Shown here: positions 16,603 through 25,488 of the stretch, piece after piece
Layout of the letters: every line of letters begins with the position of its first letter
How positions within the stretch are numbered: the first letter of the stretch is position 1
NCBI GenBank assembly: GCA_963728145.1
Contig: CAVSJA010000006.1
Location: 248,001 to 312,000 of the forward strand
DNA from: CAVSJA01 sp963728145
GTDB taxonomy: Bacteria > Bacteroidota > Bacteroidia > Chitinophagales > Chitinophagaceae
DNA length: 64,000 nt
Reading direction: 5' to 3'
Made by a program: the position numbers and the translations under genes
Notes under the pieces: model-generated
Databases searched by the model: none
Seen by the model: the letters and a program-made list of their open reading frames with translations, nothing else
Told to the model about the DNA's origin: nothing

Positions 16603-17310
16603 ATGAAGAAAGGGACCCTGATTTCCTTTTTTATAATTGCTTTTTCATTTGGGTCATTTGCCCAAAGCAGAACGCCTGGTGACAACAGGACCAAACGCTT
16701 TTTGGGCGGACATGAGCGGAAGACCCTTGTACCTCCAGGAAAATTATGTTGCTGAAGGAAGCCCGTATTTCCTCGATAAGTATTACTTCGCCGAGGTAAC
16801 AATGGTTAATGGAAAAGTCTATAAGGATATTCAGGTAAAAGTAAATATCCTCGATAATCAGGTGCTTTACCTGACAGATGATGATAAGGAAATGGTAAGT
16901 ACTTCCGCTATAAAGAGAATAACGCTTTCGACAATATTTCTACCGAAGATGGATTTCAAAACCTTGTTCTGGAAAGTTTCAATGGCGGATTGAATATGGA
17001 AAAGACGCCGGTATACCAGGTTCTTGATTCAGGCAAATACAGTTTATTGAAGAAAATTGCAGTTACCTATATAGATAGTAAGGGATATGGGCAAAGTCTG
17101 GTTACCCGCAGTTTCGAACACAGTGAAACCTTGTTTTACCGATTGCCTGATGGAAGCATCGTTAAGATGGGAAAAGGAAGAGAGGCTGTTCTCGAAATTT
17201 GTGGTTCTAAAAGAAAACAGGTTGAAGCCTTTATTGATAAAAACAACCTTAAATGCCGAACTGCTAAAGATTTTCAAAGGGTTTTCAGCTATTTTAATTC
17301 TATTCTTTAG
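16603..17310 (+). pseudogene. Small secreted protein of unknown function, two apparent frameshifts
   Basis: ATG 16603 opens a clear signal peptide (MKKGTLISFFIIAFSFGSFAQ). The first frame ends at 16755, while the mature part continues in the next frame as AFWADMSGRPLYLQENYVAEGSPYFLDKYY and then from about 16930 back in the original frame as DNISTEDGFQNLVLESFNGG to 17310. One extra A at 16693-16695 and one lost base near 16930 would restore 235 residues. I do not recognise a named domain. Its place between two SusCD loci, a terminator before it and none clear after it, suggests its own transcript. Either decayed or misassembled. Confidence 0.65.
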
Positions 17311-17610
17311 ATATCTTGCTGAAATTTTTAATAACATCTATTAGCCATTGGCATTATTTGAAGTTTCGTTAAAGCAACTCTTTAGTCCAATAAGCCGTAA
17401 AAAAATCTGACTATAAGAATTCAACGCATTCATAATAACCTTTATACACTAACTTTCCATTCCAATATCCTACAAGTTCAATAGGCCTAACTGTGCGAAT
17501 TGGTAAGCAGCTAAACCCATAAATTAGCTGTCTGTTTTTGGTTCGCTACCCATTTACCCCTATTGTAAACCGCGTTTCTTTAACTGTATTAAAAACAAAA
17601 ACATCTGCTC
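17311..17610. other. 300-base leader region of SusCD locus 2, no gene seen
   Basis: AT-rich non-coding stretch. I see no tandem array, no strong terminator and no unambiguous TAnnTTTG box. The last 25 bases before ATG 17611 are A-rich (TTAAAAACAAAAAC), the usual Bacteroidota translation-start context. Confidence 0.4.
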
Positions 17611-20600
17611 ATGAGAAAACGTCTCTTACTCATTGTAGGTGCGCTCATTATATCCTGGCAGCTAGCCGCGCAGGATAAGACCTTATCCGGTAAAGTATCG
17701 GATGCGAATGGCGCTCCAATTCCAAATGCTTCTGTACTGGTTAAGGGATCTACAGTAGGTACAGCAACTAAATCGGATGGTACCTATTCAATCACTGTAC
17801 CGTCAAGCGCAAAGATCCTTGTATTTTCAGCCGTAGGTGTTGCATCGATTGAAGTTCCAATTGGAACTGAGCTAACCATTGATGTCACCTTAAGAGCTGA
17901 TGACAGAAGTTTAACTGAAGTAGTTGTTGTAGGTTACCAGGCAAGGCGCAAACGCGATGAAGCCGGTGCGATCTCTTCTGTAAGGGGAAAAGAGATTGAA
18001 AATATTCCGAGCCCTTCAGTAGATAAAGCATTGCAGGGTCGGGCAGCTGGTGTATTGGTACAATCAAATAACGGTATACCCGGGGGTGCCGTCAACGTTA
18101 GGATCAGGGGTATCGGATCATTTAACGCAGGTACGCAACCATTGTATGTTGTTGACGGTGTACAAATGAATACCCGAAGCGATGCCGCCTTCACTCAATC
18201 AAATCCATTGGCATTTTTGAATCCGAATGATATTGAGTCCATAGACGTATTGAAAGATGCTGCTACTGCGGCAATCTATGGTGCCCAGGCTTCAAATGGT
18301 GTTGTGATCATCACAACAAAGAAAGGAAAGGCGGGCAAGACAAGATTTACTTTCAATGCATATTGGGGACAGGCAAGCGCATTGCAAAAACTGGATGTTA
18401 CCAACTCCCAGGAATTTGCACAATTGCGTTATGAAGCTTTGCAGAATGCTAATCCACAGGTTAGCCCGCTTGCGGTCAAGCAAGCGTTATTGAATGAATT
18501 GCGTGTTCCAATTGGCGGCATCACTACTGAGAAAGCTGCTGACTCCGCAATTGCAGCACTCGTGACATATGACTGGCAGGATGCTGCTTTCAGAAATGGT
18601 GCAATCCAGAATTACGAAATGGCAGCATCGGGTGGTAATGACAGATCAACTTTCCGTGTGTCGGCTTCATATAGTTTCCAGGAAGCAGTCGTTACAAAAG
18701 CGGATTTCGGAAGAGGAACTATAAAATTCGACTTGCAGAACAAGGCTAATGACAAGCTTACCATCAACACGTCAATCAACTTAAGTTCATTCAATCAGGA
18801 TCTTCCATTTGCTGTTGAAGGTAGCTTCCTCGGGAGCCCTGCATTTGCTTCCACGGCAATCCTTCCAACAAATCCAATTTATAATCCTGATGGATCTTAT
18901 GCCGGGGTTCCTCCGCAGAACCTGGCTGGGGTACTGAATCAAAATATCATAGCAGTTGCTGATTTTAATACAGGATATCAAAAGACCAACCAGGTAGTTG
19001 GCAATATCAGCTTCGATTATAAATTTGCTTCCTGGCTTACATTCCGTTCTTTCTATGGTTTGGACTACAGGATAGTTCAAGGTAAACTATACCGCGATCC
19101 CCGTACACCAGATGCGTTTGTGCGTAAGGGTTTGGGCCAGGTTCAAAGTAACTGGAATACAAACTTCCTGACAACGCAAACGCTCAACTTCGTTCGCAAT
19201 ATCAACGACCGTCATCGCATTGATGGTTTGCTTGGTTTTGAATACAGAAATGAAAACAACCAATCGATCACAGCTTCCGGGGATGGTTTTCCAACCTTCC
19301 AGTTCACTACTTTAAATACAGCGGCAAATCCGCTGACTGTCGGTGAATTTGAGACAGGGTACAAGAGAATGGGTGTATTCGGAAGCGTGAACTATAACTT
19401 TGACAGTCGATTTATATTAAGTGGTATCATTCGTTATGACGGATCATCCCGTTTCGGAGAAGACAATAAATTTGGAACCTTCCCTTCAATCAAAGCTGCA
19501 TGGAATATCGATAATGAACAATTCATGCAAAGGCAAAGCTGGATCTCTACCTTGAGAATTCGCGCATCATGGGGACAAACGGGTAATGACCAGATCGGAA
19601 ACTTTGATGCGTTGGGTCTTTATGGTGGTGGACCTGTATATGGTGGAAGCGCCGGTATTACTTTTACCCAATTGGCCAATCCAAACTTAAAGTGGGAGCG
19701 CAACGAAACAATCAACTTCGGAGTTGATTTCGGATTCTTTGCCGGGAACAGATTGAACGGTTCAATTGAATTATATCAAAAAACAACTAAGGACCTTCTG
19801 CTTACCCAACCTGTTCAGTGGACCACCGGATTTGGCGGTATCGCATTGAACACTGGTGAAATGGAAAACAGGGGTATAGAGTTGACCCTTGGCGGGACAA
19901 TTCTTAAGTCATCTGCTGCAGGTGGATTTAGCTGGAATTCCAATTTTGTATTCACTTACAACAAGAATAAAATCAAATCACTTTATGGTGGTTTGCAGGA
20001 ACTTCCTGGAGATCCAACCACGCGGGTTGGCAGGACATTCCAATCTGTATTCGTTCAGCAATACGCAGGTGTGAATCCAGCAACAGGCCGCCCGATGTGG
20101 TACGATACTTTGGGAAATATTACTTACCAGGTTCAGGCACGCGACCGCGTTTATATCGGCGATCAACAACCTGAATTTTGGGGTGGTTGGTCAAACACCT
20201 TTGCCTACAAAGGATTCACTTTGGATATCTTCTTCCAGTATGAATATGGTCGTATGGCAACTGATGGCCAGATATCTTTCATCTCAGAAAATATCGCCCG
20301 CCTGAATATGATACAGGACGTTTATGAACAGCGTTGGACCAAGCCGGGACAGGTTACATCTTTTGCAAGGCAACACTCTGCAGGAGCAGAATCTAAAGGC
20401 TCAGGTCACCAAAGCGGAAGCCGCAACTGGTTCAAAGCAGATTATATCCGGTTAAAGAATGTGATACTATCTTATGATGTGAGCACTCGCCTCATAAACA
20501 AACTGCGACTCACCAATGCGCGATTCTATGTTCAGGCTACCAATATGTGGACTTATTCCGATTGGTACAGCTATGACATCGAATTCCTTGGTGCAGGTAC

Positions 20601-20655
20601 AGGTATCATTCCAACAAGCAAGAATGTTACATTCGGCGTTCAACTCGGATTTTAA
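17611..20655 (+). CDS. SusC/RagA-type TonB-linked outer membrane protein (locus 2)
   Basis: 1,014 residues. Signal peptide 1-20 (MRKRLLLIVGAL...LAAQ); carboxypeptidase-regulatory-like domain at 21-95 (TLSGKVSDANGAPIPNASVLVKGS); EVVVVGYQARRKRDEAGAI box at about 105-123; plug to about 235 (with IYGAQASNGVVIITTKKGK); barrel ending FGVQLGF. It resembles the locus 1 protein closely at the N-terminus but clearly diverges in the barrel, so the two are paralogues and not a recent copy. It is followed at 21 bases by its SusD and then a small lipoprotein, one operon ended by the terminator at 22759. Substrate unknown. Confidence 0.94.
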   Translation: MRKRLLLIVGALIISWQLAAQDKTLSGKVSDANGAPIPNASVLVKGSTVGTATKSDGTYSITVPSSAKILVFSAVGVASIEVPIGTELTIDVTLRADDRSLTEVVVVGYQARRKRDEAGAISSVRGKEIENIPSPSVDKALQGRAAGVLVQSNNGIPGGAVNVRIRGIGSFNAGTQPLYVVDGVQMNTRSDAAFTQSNPLAFLNPNDIESIDVLKDAATAAIYGAQASNGVVIITTKKGKAGKTRFTFNAYWGQASALQKLDVTNSQEFAQLRYEALQNANPQVSPLAVKQALLNELRVPIGGITTEKAADSAIAALVTYDWQDAAFRNGAIQNYEMAASGGNDRSTFRVSASYSFQEAVVTKADFGRGTIKFDLQNKANDKLTINTSINLSSFNQDLPFAVEGSFLGSPAFASTAILPTNPIYNPDGSYAGVPPQNLAGVLNQNIIAVADFNTGYQKTNQVVGNISFDYKFASWLTFRSFYGLDYRIVQGKLYRDPRTPDAFVRKGLGQVQSNWNTNFLTTQTLNFVRNINDRHRIDGLLGFEYRNENNQSITASGDGFPTFQFTTLNTAANPLTVGEFETGYKRMGVFGSVNYNFDSRFILSGIIRYDGSSRFGEDNKFGTFPSIKAAWNIDNEQFMQRQSWISTLRIRASWGQTGNDQIGNFDALGLYGGGPVYGGSAGITFTQLANPNLKWERNETINFGVDFGFFAGNRLNGSIELYQKTTKDLLLTQPVQWTTGFGGIALNTGEMENRGIELTLGGTILKSSAAGGFSWNSNFVFTYNKNKIKSLYGGLQELPGDPTTRVGRTFQSVFVQQYAGVNPATGRPMWYDTLGNITYQVQARDRVYIGDQQPEFWGGWSNTFAYKGFTLDIFFQYEYGRMATDGQISFISENIARLNMIQDVYEQRWTKPGQVTSFARQHSAGAESKGSGHQSGSRNWFKADYIRLKNVILSYDVSTRLINKLRLTNARFYVQATNMWTYSDWYSYDIEFLGAGTGIIPTSKNVTFGVQLGF

Positions 20656-20676
20656 TCAACTATAAAGAATTCTTGT

Positions 20677-22188
20677 ATGAAAAAAATACTTTTATATATA
20701 ACGATCGTTGCAATGGTAGTTGGCTGTAAGAAGGGGTTGGAAGTTGAACCCAAACAGTCAATTGACGCCGCTACTGCGCTCACTTCGCGCGACGGCATAA
20801 ATGCGGCCATTGTTTCTGTTTATTCAAAACTGAAAAGCGCCCGACAATATGGACGCGATAATGTTGCGTTCCCAGAAGCATTGTCGGATAACGGCTACGC
20901 GACGAATAAATCAGGTCGTTTGCTGCCAGAAGCAAATAATGTATTTCGCGCGCATTTCGGAGACAATCCCTGGCAGAACAGCTATTTTGGGATCAACGAG
21001 ATCAACCTGATCCTCGAAGCAATTCCTGCTTTGGATGTAATTCCAGCTGTTACACCTACTGAAAGAAATGGTTGGGAAGGGGCACTGCTTTTTCTGCGCG
21101 CCCTTTATCATTTCGATATAGTGAAAGCATATGCTTATATGCCGGGTGCTGTAGTAGCGGCTCAGGACAAAGGTGGTGTTCCTATCATGTTGACTGGAGT
21201 TAAGACAGCAGGAGATGCAATATTAACTCTGCCTGCCCGTGCTCCAATTGCGGATGTTTATGCCCAGATCGTTGCCGACCTGGAGCAAGCAAATGCAAAA
21301 CTCCCCTCATCATTAGGGAATGTAATTTTCGCGAACAAGTTTGCAGCACAGGGAATGTTGTCAAGAGTAAATCTCTACCGCAAAGATTACACTCAGGCAA
21401 AACGCTGGGCTGATTCATGCATTGCAAATGTTGGATTGAGATTAGCAACAACCGGAACTTATGTCTCACAATGGAGAGTTGCCACGCATGTGGAAACACT
21501 TTTCCAGGTAGGTTATACTGTCAATGGTGAGAATATTGGTGTGAACGAGTCTCTTCAAACTTCATTTACCACACTCGTCACACCGGGAGGAACAACTACC
21601 GGAGGATTCGGTGACTTAGTGCCATCCATCTCCATGTTAAATGATCTTGGTATTACTTTGCAGGGCGGAAACAACAGAGACACATTCCTAACAAGAAATG
21701 CGATAGTTGCATCACGTACTGTCGATGTTCGCAATCAACTTTATGAACCTGGAACAACAGGTCGTGGTAAGTCATATGTTGAGACAACAAAATTCCTTGG
21801 TAAAAATGGATTCATCAATCTTGATAATGTTCCTGTGATCAGGGTTGCAGAAGTCTATCTCAATCGTGCAGAAGCCAGGGCCACACCGGGATCTGCTGTG
21901 TTTGACGAGGCAGGGGCATTATCAGATCTTAATAGAGTCGCAAGTAACAGAGGGTTACCTGATTTTGCATTGACAGGTCTTGCATTGTATAACGAGATTA
22001 TCAGACAAAGAAGGATTGAACTTGCTTTTGAAGGACATCGTTTCTGGGACCTCAAGCGCCTGGGACGTGACATCTTAAAAGGACCTCTTTACAATGATGT
22101 CGCCTTTACCGATGTTCGGATTCTGGCACCTCTTCCTCAAAGGGAGATCGACGGAAACAAGAATCTCGTACAAAACTCAGGATACTAG
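20677..22188 (+). CDS. SusD/RagB-type substrate-binding lipoprotein (locus 2)
   Basis: 503 residues, lipoprotein signal with Cys17 (AMVVGCKKG). TPR-like helical N-terminal half (YSKLKSARQYG...NSYFGINEINLILEAIP; FLRALYHFDIVKAYAYMPG) and the conserved C-terminal helices NRAEARATPG and IRQRRIELAFEGHRFWDLKRLGRD. It sits on the outer face of the outer membrane over the SusC barrel and binds the ligand. Unlike the locus 1 copy, the reading frame is intact. Confidence 0.95.
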   Translation: MKKILLYITIVAMVVGCKKGLEVEPKQSIDAATALTSRDGINAAIVSVYSKLKSARQYGRDNVAFPEALSDNGYATNKSGRLLPEANNVFRAHFGDNPWQNSYFGINEINLILEAIPALDVIPAVTPTERNGWEGALLFLRALYHFDIVKAYAYMPGAVVAAQDKGGVPIMLTGVKTAGDAILTLPARAPIADVYAQIVADLEQANAKLPSSLGNVIFANKFAAQGMLSRVNLYRKDYTQAKRWADSCIANVGLRLATTGTYVSQWRVATHVETLFQVGYTVNGENIGVNESLQTSFTTLVTPGGTTTGGFGDLVPSISMLNDLGITLQGGNNRDTFLTRNAIVASRTVDVRNQLYEPGTTGRGKSYVETTKFLGKNGFINLDNVPVIRVAEVYLNRAEARATPGSAVFDEAGALSDLNRVASNRGLPDFALTGLALYNEIIRQRRIELAFEGHRFWDLKRLGRDILKGPLYNDVAFTDVRILAPLPQREIDGNKNLVQNSGY

Positions 22189-22210
22189 AATTAATTAAAT
22201 CGAAACTATT

Positions 22211-22726
22211 ATGAAACTTATCAAATCATATTTAATCTTTTTAGTATCGCTTGCAGGATTGAGCGGATGTGTAAAGAACGAGCTGCCTACGGTTAAGGGC
22301 TCATTCGTTGAATTTGATGCAACAACCTGGAACGCGAACTCTGCGGGAAGAACTTATCCAATTCTTACACGGGTTCCTGCATTCGGAAGAGCTGTGAATA
22401 CGGGTGATCCTTTATTGACCAAGAACTCAGGAACAGTTAAGATCCGGGTTAACCTTGTAGGGCCTCAACGTACAACAGATACACAGATTAGTTATTCCGT
22501 TGAAGCGGCTACTACTACTGCTGTTGCAGGCACACATTATACAGCATTACCTGGGACGGTTACTATTCCTGCAAATACAAGCTTTGGCGAGATCAATCTG
22601 GTGATTCTAAATACGGCAACTGCTCCACCCGCTACTGTTGACCTCGTATTAGTACTCACGGGAGGAGACGGAGACGTGAAAGCAAATGAGAATTACAAGT
22701 ATCTCGGATTGCGGATTGCGCTATAA
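22211..22726 (+). CDS. Small surface lipoprotein with Calx-beta/DUF4843-like fold
   Basis: 171 residues; lipoprotein signal with Cys20 (LAGLSGC), then an all-beta protein. The segment about 75-165 (SGTVKIRVNLVGPQ...GTHYTALPGTVTIPANTSFGEINLVIL) looks like the beta-sandwich common in SusD-linked lipoproteins, with the HYT-x-PGTVTIPAN pattern of Calx-beta/DUF4843-type domains. Third gene of the locus 2 operon, 22 bases after SusD, and probably an accessory glycan- or protein-binding surface lipoprotein. The role is inferred from position only. Confidence 0.75.
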   Translation: MKLIKSYLIFLVSLAGLSGCVKNELPTVKGSFVEFDATTWNANSAGRTYPILTRVPAFGRAVNTGDPLLTKNSGTVKIRVNLVGPQRTTDTQISYSVEAATTTAVAGTHYTALPGTVTIPANTSFGEINLVILNTATAPPATVDLVLVLTGGDGDVKANENYKYLGLRIAL

Positions 22727-22758
22727 GCTCGCAAGCCTTTGAATGGAATAATAAATCA

Positions 22759-22793
22759 GGGTTGTCAATCGTAAAAGGTTGGCAACCCTTTTT
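22759..22793 (+). terminator. Rho-independent terminator of SusCD locus 2
   Basis: GGGTTGTCAA pairs with TTGGCAACCC (one G-U pair), 10-base loop, then TTTTT; 32 bases after the last stop. The stem shares the GGTTG...CAACC core with the GGTTGACA arrays. Confidence 0.85.
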
Positions 22794-22867
22794 AATTTTG
22801 AATTAGCTGTGAATCAAAAAACAATTTCAACAATTTAATTTCCAAATACCAACCGAGATTCGAACAA

Positions 22868-24118
22868 TTATTGATACGATTTCATTATTATGTTTGGATA
22901 TAACTTTAAATAATCACTATTCAACTCATAATCCGCCGGCAACATATCCGCAACCGCTCCATAATTCCCCCAATAACCTTCATAGATAAGACTCTGCGGA
23001 TTTGTAACGATTCCATTATTATCAAAGAAAGCGTAATCATCCTGAAGCGACATTATGGTATATGGCAGCGGGTTCTTATCATTGGGTTTGTAGTATGCGG
23101 AATGGTATTCACTCTTTTTCTTTGCGTAAACTATATACAAAAAATTCTCATAGCCCAATGCATATATTCCCTGTTGGTCCGTTCGTTTGATGAGGTTTTC
23201 TTCTTTTAACGTATCAGTAAACAATACCTGGGTGATCTTTGGCAATTGTGCTTTCTTTTGCCAGTACTCTAAGGAATCTTTATTGATAATATTAGCAGTT
23301 CCCGGAACTCTGAAGCGATTTAGTTTTGATTGAATCAATTCCTCAGGAGGCCGCTCCGTATTAGGTTTACGAACCACGGTGTGCATGATAAATCCTTCTT
23401 CCTTTATTTTCTTTGATCTTGCGGCCCGGAAAAAATGCATGCTTGATCCCGTATATGAGGTTTGCCTGTTCTTCTTCCATTTGTTTTTCTTCGAATTTGA
23501 ACCGGGAAGTTCTTCGAACAAAGCCTGCCCTTCATAGTATACATAGGATGACCATGCTTTTGTATTGTTATAGACGAATTGAGTCAATAGAAATTTTATC
23601 CGGTAACCCAATGCTTTGTTTTCAACGATCAAAAACTCATCAGCCGTTGCAGTTAAAACATCTTTTGATGCATCGTAATGAAAATCGATGATTTCCGGAT
23701 TCAATAGTTTACAGGAAAGTGAATTGGGTGAGCGGCCAATGAATTGTTTTTTGAAAAGGTCCATATATCGCTGGCGAACATGGTCGGGCAAAACAACTAC
23801 AGCCTTTAGCGTTTGGGGCTTTCGGATCAATTCAAGGACCATTTCGTTTCGATCGCGATCGATCATTAACGAGTATGCAAAAGTTTGATAACCGATAATG
23901 GAAACGACTACATCGTATTGTCCGGACTTAATATTGGAGATCCGGAAACTTCCATCCTGAAGGCTGATGGTTCCCTTTGTTGCGTTTCCAAGGAATACAC
24001 TTGCACTTGCCAGTGGTTTCTGGCTGTCTTTATCAATTACTTTTCCGGAAATGGTGAATTGAGCGGATAATTCCGTTACGGAGGTAAATAGGATCAAAAC
24101 CAGACAAGCAAATCTCAT
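22868..24118 (-). CDS. Secreted protein with N-terminal carboxypeptidase-regulatory-like domain
   Basis: 416 residues. Signal peptide 1-19 (ending LSAQ), then a carboxypeptidase-regulatory-like beta-sandwich at about 20-100 (FTISGKVIDKDSQKPLASASVFLGN ... GYQTFAYSLMI), then about 300 residues without a domain I can name, including KSKKNKWKKNRQTSY-like basic stretches. Proteins of this build are frequent in Chitinophagaceae and are thought to be cell-envelope proteins. There is no TonB plug or barrel, so it is not a truncated SusC. Monocistronic; separated from the TlpA-like gene by a palindromic tandem array. Confidence 0.75.
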   Translation of the reverse strand: MRFACLVLILFTSVTELSAQFTISGKVIDKDSQKPLASASVFLGNATKGTISLQDGSFRISNIKSGQYDVVVSIIGYQTFAYSLMIDRDRNEMVLELIRKPQTLKAVVVLPDHVRQRYMDLFKKQFIGRSPNSLSCKLLNPEIIDFHYDASKDVLTATADEFLIVENKALGYRIKFLLTQFVYNNTKAWSSYVYYEGQALFEELPGSNSKKNKWKKNRQTSYTGSSMHFFRAARSKKIKEEGFIMHTVVRKPNTERPPEELIQSKLNRFRVPGTANIINKDSLEYWQKKAQLPKITQVLFTDTLKEENLIKRTDQQGIYALGYENFLYIVYAKKKSEYHSAYYKPNDKNPLPYTIMSLQDDYAFFDNNGIVTNPQSLIYEGYWGNYGAVADMLPADYELNSDYLKLYPNIIMKSYQ

Positions 24119-24144
24119 TCAATCAAATTAATCCTCAATAAAAT

Positions 24145-24290
24145 TCTCTGTGTCCTCTGCGTCTTCTCTGTGTTCTCTGCGTCGCAAAAAAAGCCTGCAC
24201 AATAGAGACTTTCTAAATACTATGTCTCTACCTGCACAATGTTTTTTGCGACGCAGAGAACACAGAGAAGACGCGGAGAACGCGGAGGGG
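24145..24290. repeat. CTCTGCG/CTCTGTG-type array forming a ~37-bp near-perfect inverted repeat
   Basis: Units of TCTCTGTG and TCTCTGCG (24145-24191) recur in reverse complement at 24242-24290. About 37 bases per arm match with a single mismatch, including the TTTTTTGCGACGCAGAG end. The 50-base centre contains a direct repeat CCTGCACAAT (24193 and 24231) and a smaller TAGAGAC/GTCTCTA inverted pair. It starts just after the TlpA-like stop codon (minus strand) and ends near the start of the next gene. Confidence 0.9.
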
Positions 24291-24297
24291 AAATTAA

Positions 24298-25488
24298 TTA
24301 TTTTAGTAGACTTTCCAATTGGGTATGTAATCCCGGTCCGCGGAGATCTTCTGCGATCACTACGCCTTTGGGATCGATTAGCACATTGAATGGGATTCCC
24401 TGGAAACCAAATGTACTAACGGCTTTGCTGTTCCAAAAAGCGAGATCGCTGACATGGGTCCAGCTAAGACGGTCATCTTTTATTGCCTGCAACCAGTTGT
24501 CTTTATCCCGATCGAGTGATACACCAAGCATAGTAAAATTCTTATCCTTGAATTTGTTGTATGCTGCTACGATATTAGGATTTTCAATTCGGCAGGGGCG
24601 ACACCAGGATGCCCAGAAATCAACCAACAAATATTTTCCTTTGAATGATGAAAGCGCAATTTGCTTTCCGTTCGCATCGGGTAATACTAGTTCGGGTGCA
24701 GGTTTTCCAATCCAGGAACCGCTTGGAGGAGGGCCCTGGCTGCTTTGAGCTTTGTAAGATTCATACCTGTTCTTAAGGTCGGTTATCGTTGGATCGGATG
24801 GAAACTTTTGAACCAACTTATTCATTTCTGCTTCAAAATCACCTTGTGAAAGTGATTGCGCTGCCCGGCCCAATACAAAAGTTGCCAGTGAGGGATTATT
24901 AATTTTCTGAATATAGTTTTTTAGATAAGTATTCAGATTCTCAATCGCAGCATTCTTATTGTTCGTTGCTACGAGCAAAACAGAATCACTGCCTCCAAAC
25001 TTCTTGAGGCTATCCAAAACATTTGATGCATTGTTGATGGGCTGAGCTTTGTCGCTATAATCGAATATGAAGTCGCGCAAAGCCTGGCTTGCCGGTGAGC
25101 CCTTAACACTATAAAACCTTTCCTTGTTCGCAAAGTTGATCTCTACCTCAGGGTCATTGCCTTCATCTATTAATGGTATCATCGGTCCATCCTTTACTGC
25201 AATATCGAACATCGCGTTGCCAATCGTCTTTCCTTTAAGCGTAAAACTGGTTTGATTAAGAGGAATAGTTTGTGAATCCAATTGCACCGGCTGATCTCCG
25301 CCAAATGGAATTTCATAGAGCAATAAAGTGATCTTACCATCTTTCACTGCATCAGGATACAGAGTAGTTATCTTATCAGTGTTGACCAGACTGCCTTTAA
25401 TGGTCAGGGAGTTTTTGTTTTCCCTGTTGCATGCGAGGAATAAAAAAGAGGTACTTACAATCAAACCTATGATCCGGTAGAATTTCAT
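24298..25488 (-). CDS. TlpA-like thioredoxin lipoprotein with N-terminal DUF4369-type domain
   Basis: 396 residues; lipoprotein signal with Cys20 (FLFLAC). Residues about 25-130 match the DUF4369-type beta domain found before thioredoxin in many Bacteroidota proteins. A helical linker (130-250) follows, then an AhpC/TSA-like thioredoxin fold at about 258-396 with redox motif WASWCRPC (Cys296, Cys299) and the cis-Pro in QGIPFNVLID. It probably reduces disulfides in envelope proteins. The ATG overlaps the gatB stop by four bases, so it is translationally coupled to gatB, an odd pairing for an essential translation gene. Confidence 0.9.
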   Translation of the reverse strand: MKFYRIIGLIVSTSFLFLACNRENKNSLTIKGSLVNTDKITTLYPDAVKDGKITLLLYEIPFGGDQPVQLDSQTIPLNQTSFTLKGKTIGNAMFDIAVKDGPMIPLIDEGNDPEVEINFANKERFYSVKGSPASQALRDFIFDYSDKAQPINNASNVLDSLKKFGGSDSVLLVATNNKNAAIENLNTYLKNYIQKINNPSLATFVLGRAAQSLSQGDFEAEMNKLVQKFPSDPTITDLKNRYESYKAQSSQGPPPSGSWIGKPAPELVLPDANGKQIALSSFKGKYLLVDFWASWCRPCRIENPNIVAAYNKFKDKNFTMLGVSLDRDKDNWLQAIKDDRLSWTHVSDLAFWNSKAVSTFGFQGIPFNVLIDPKGVVIAEDLRGPGLHTQLESLLK

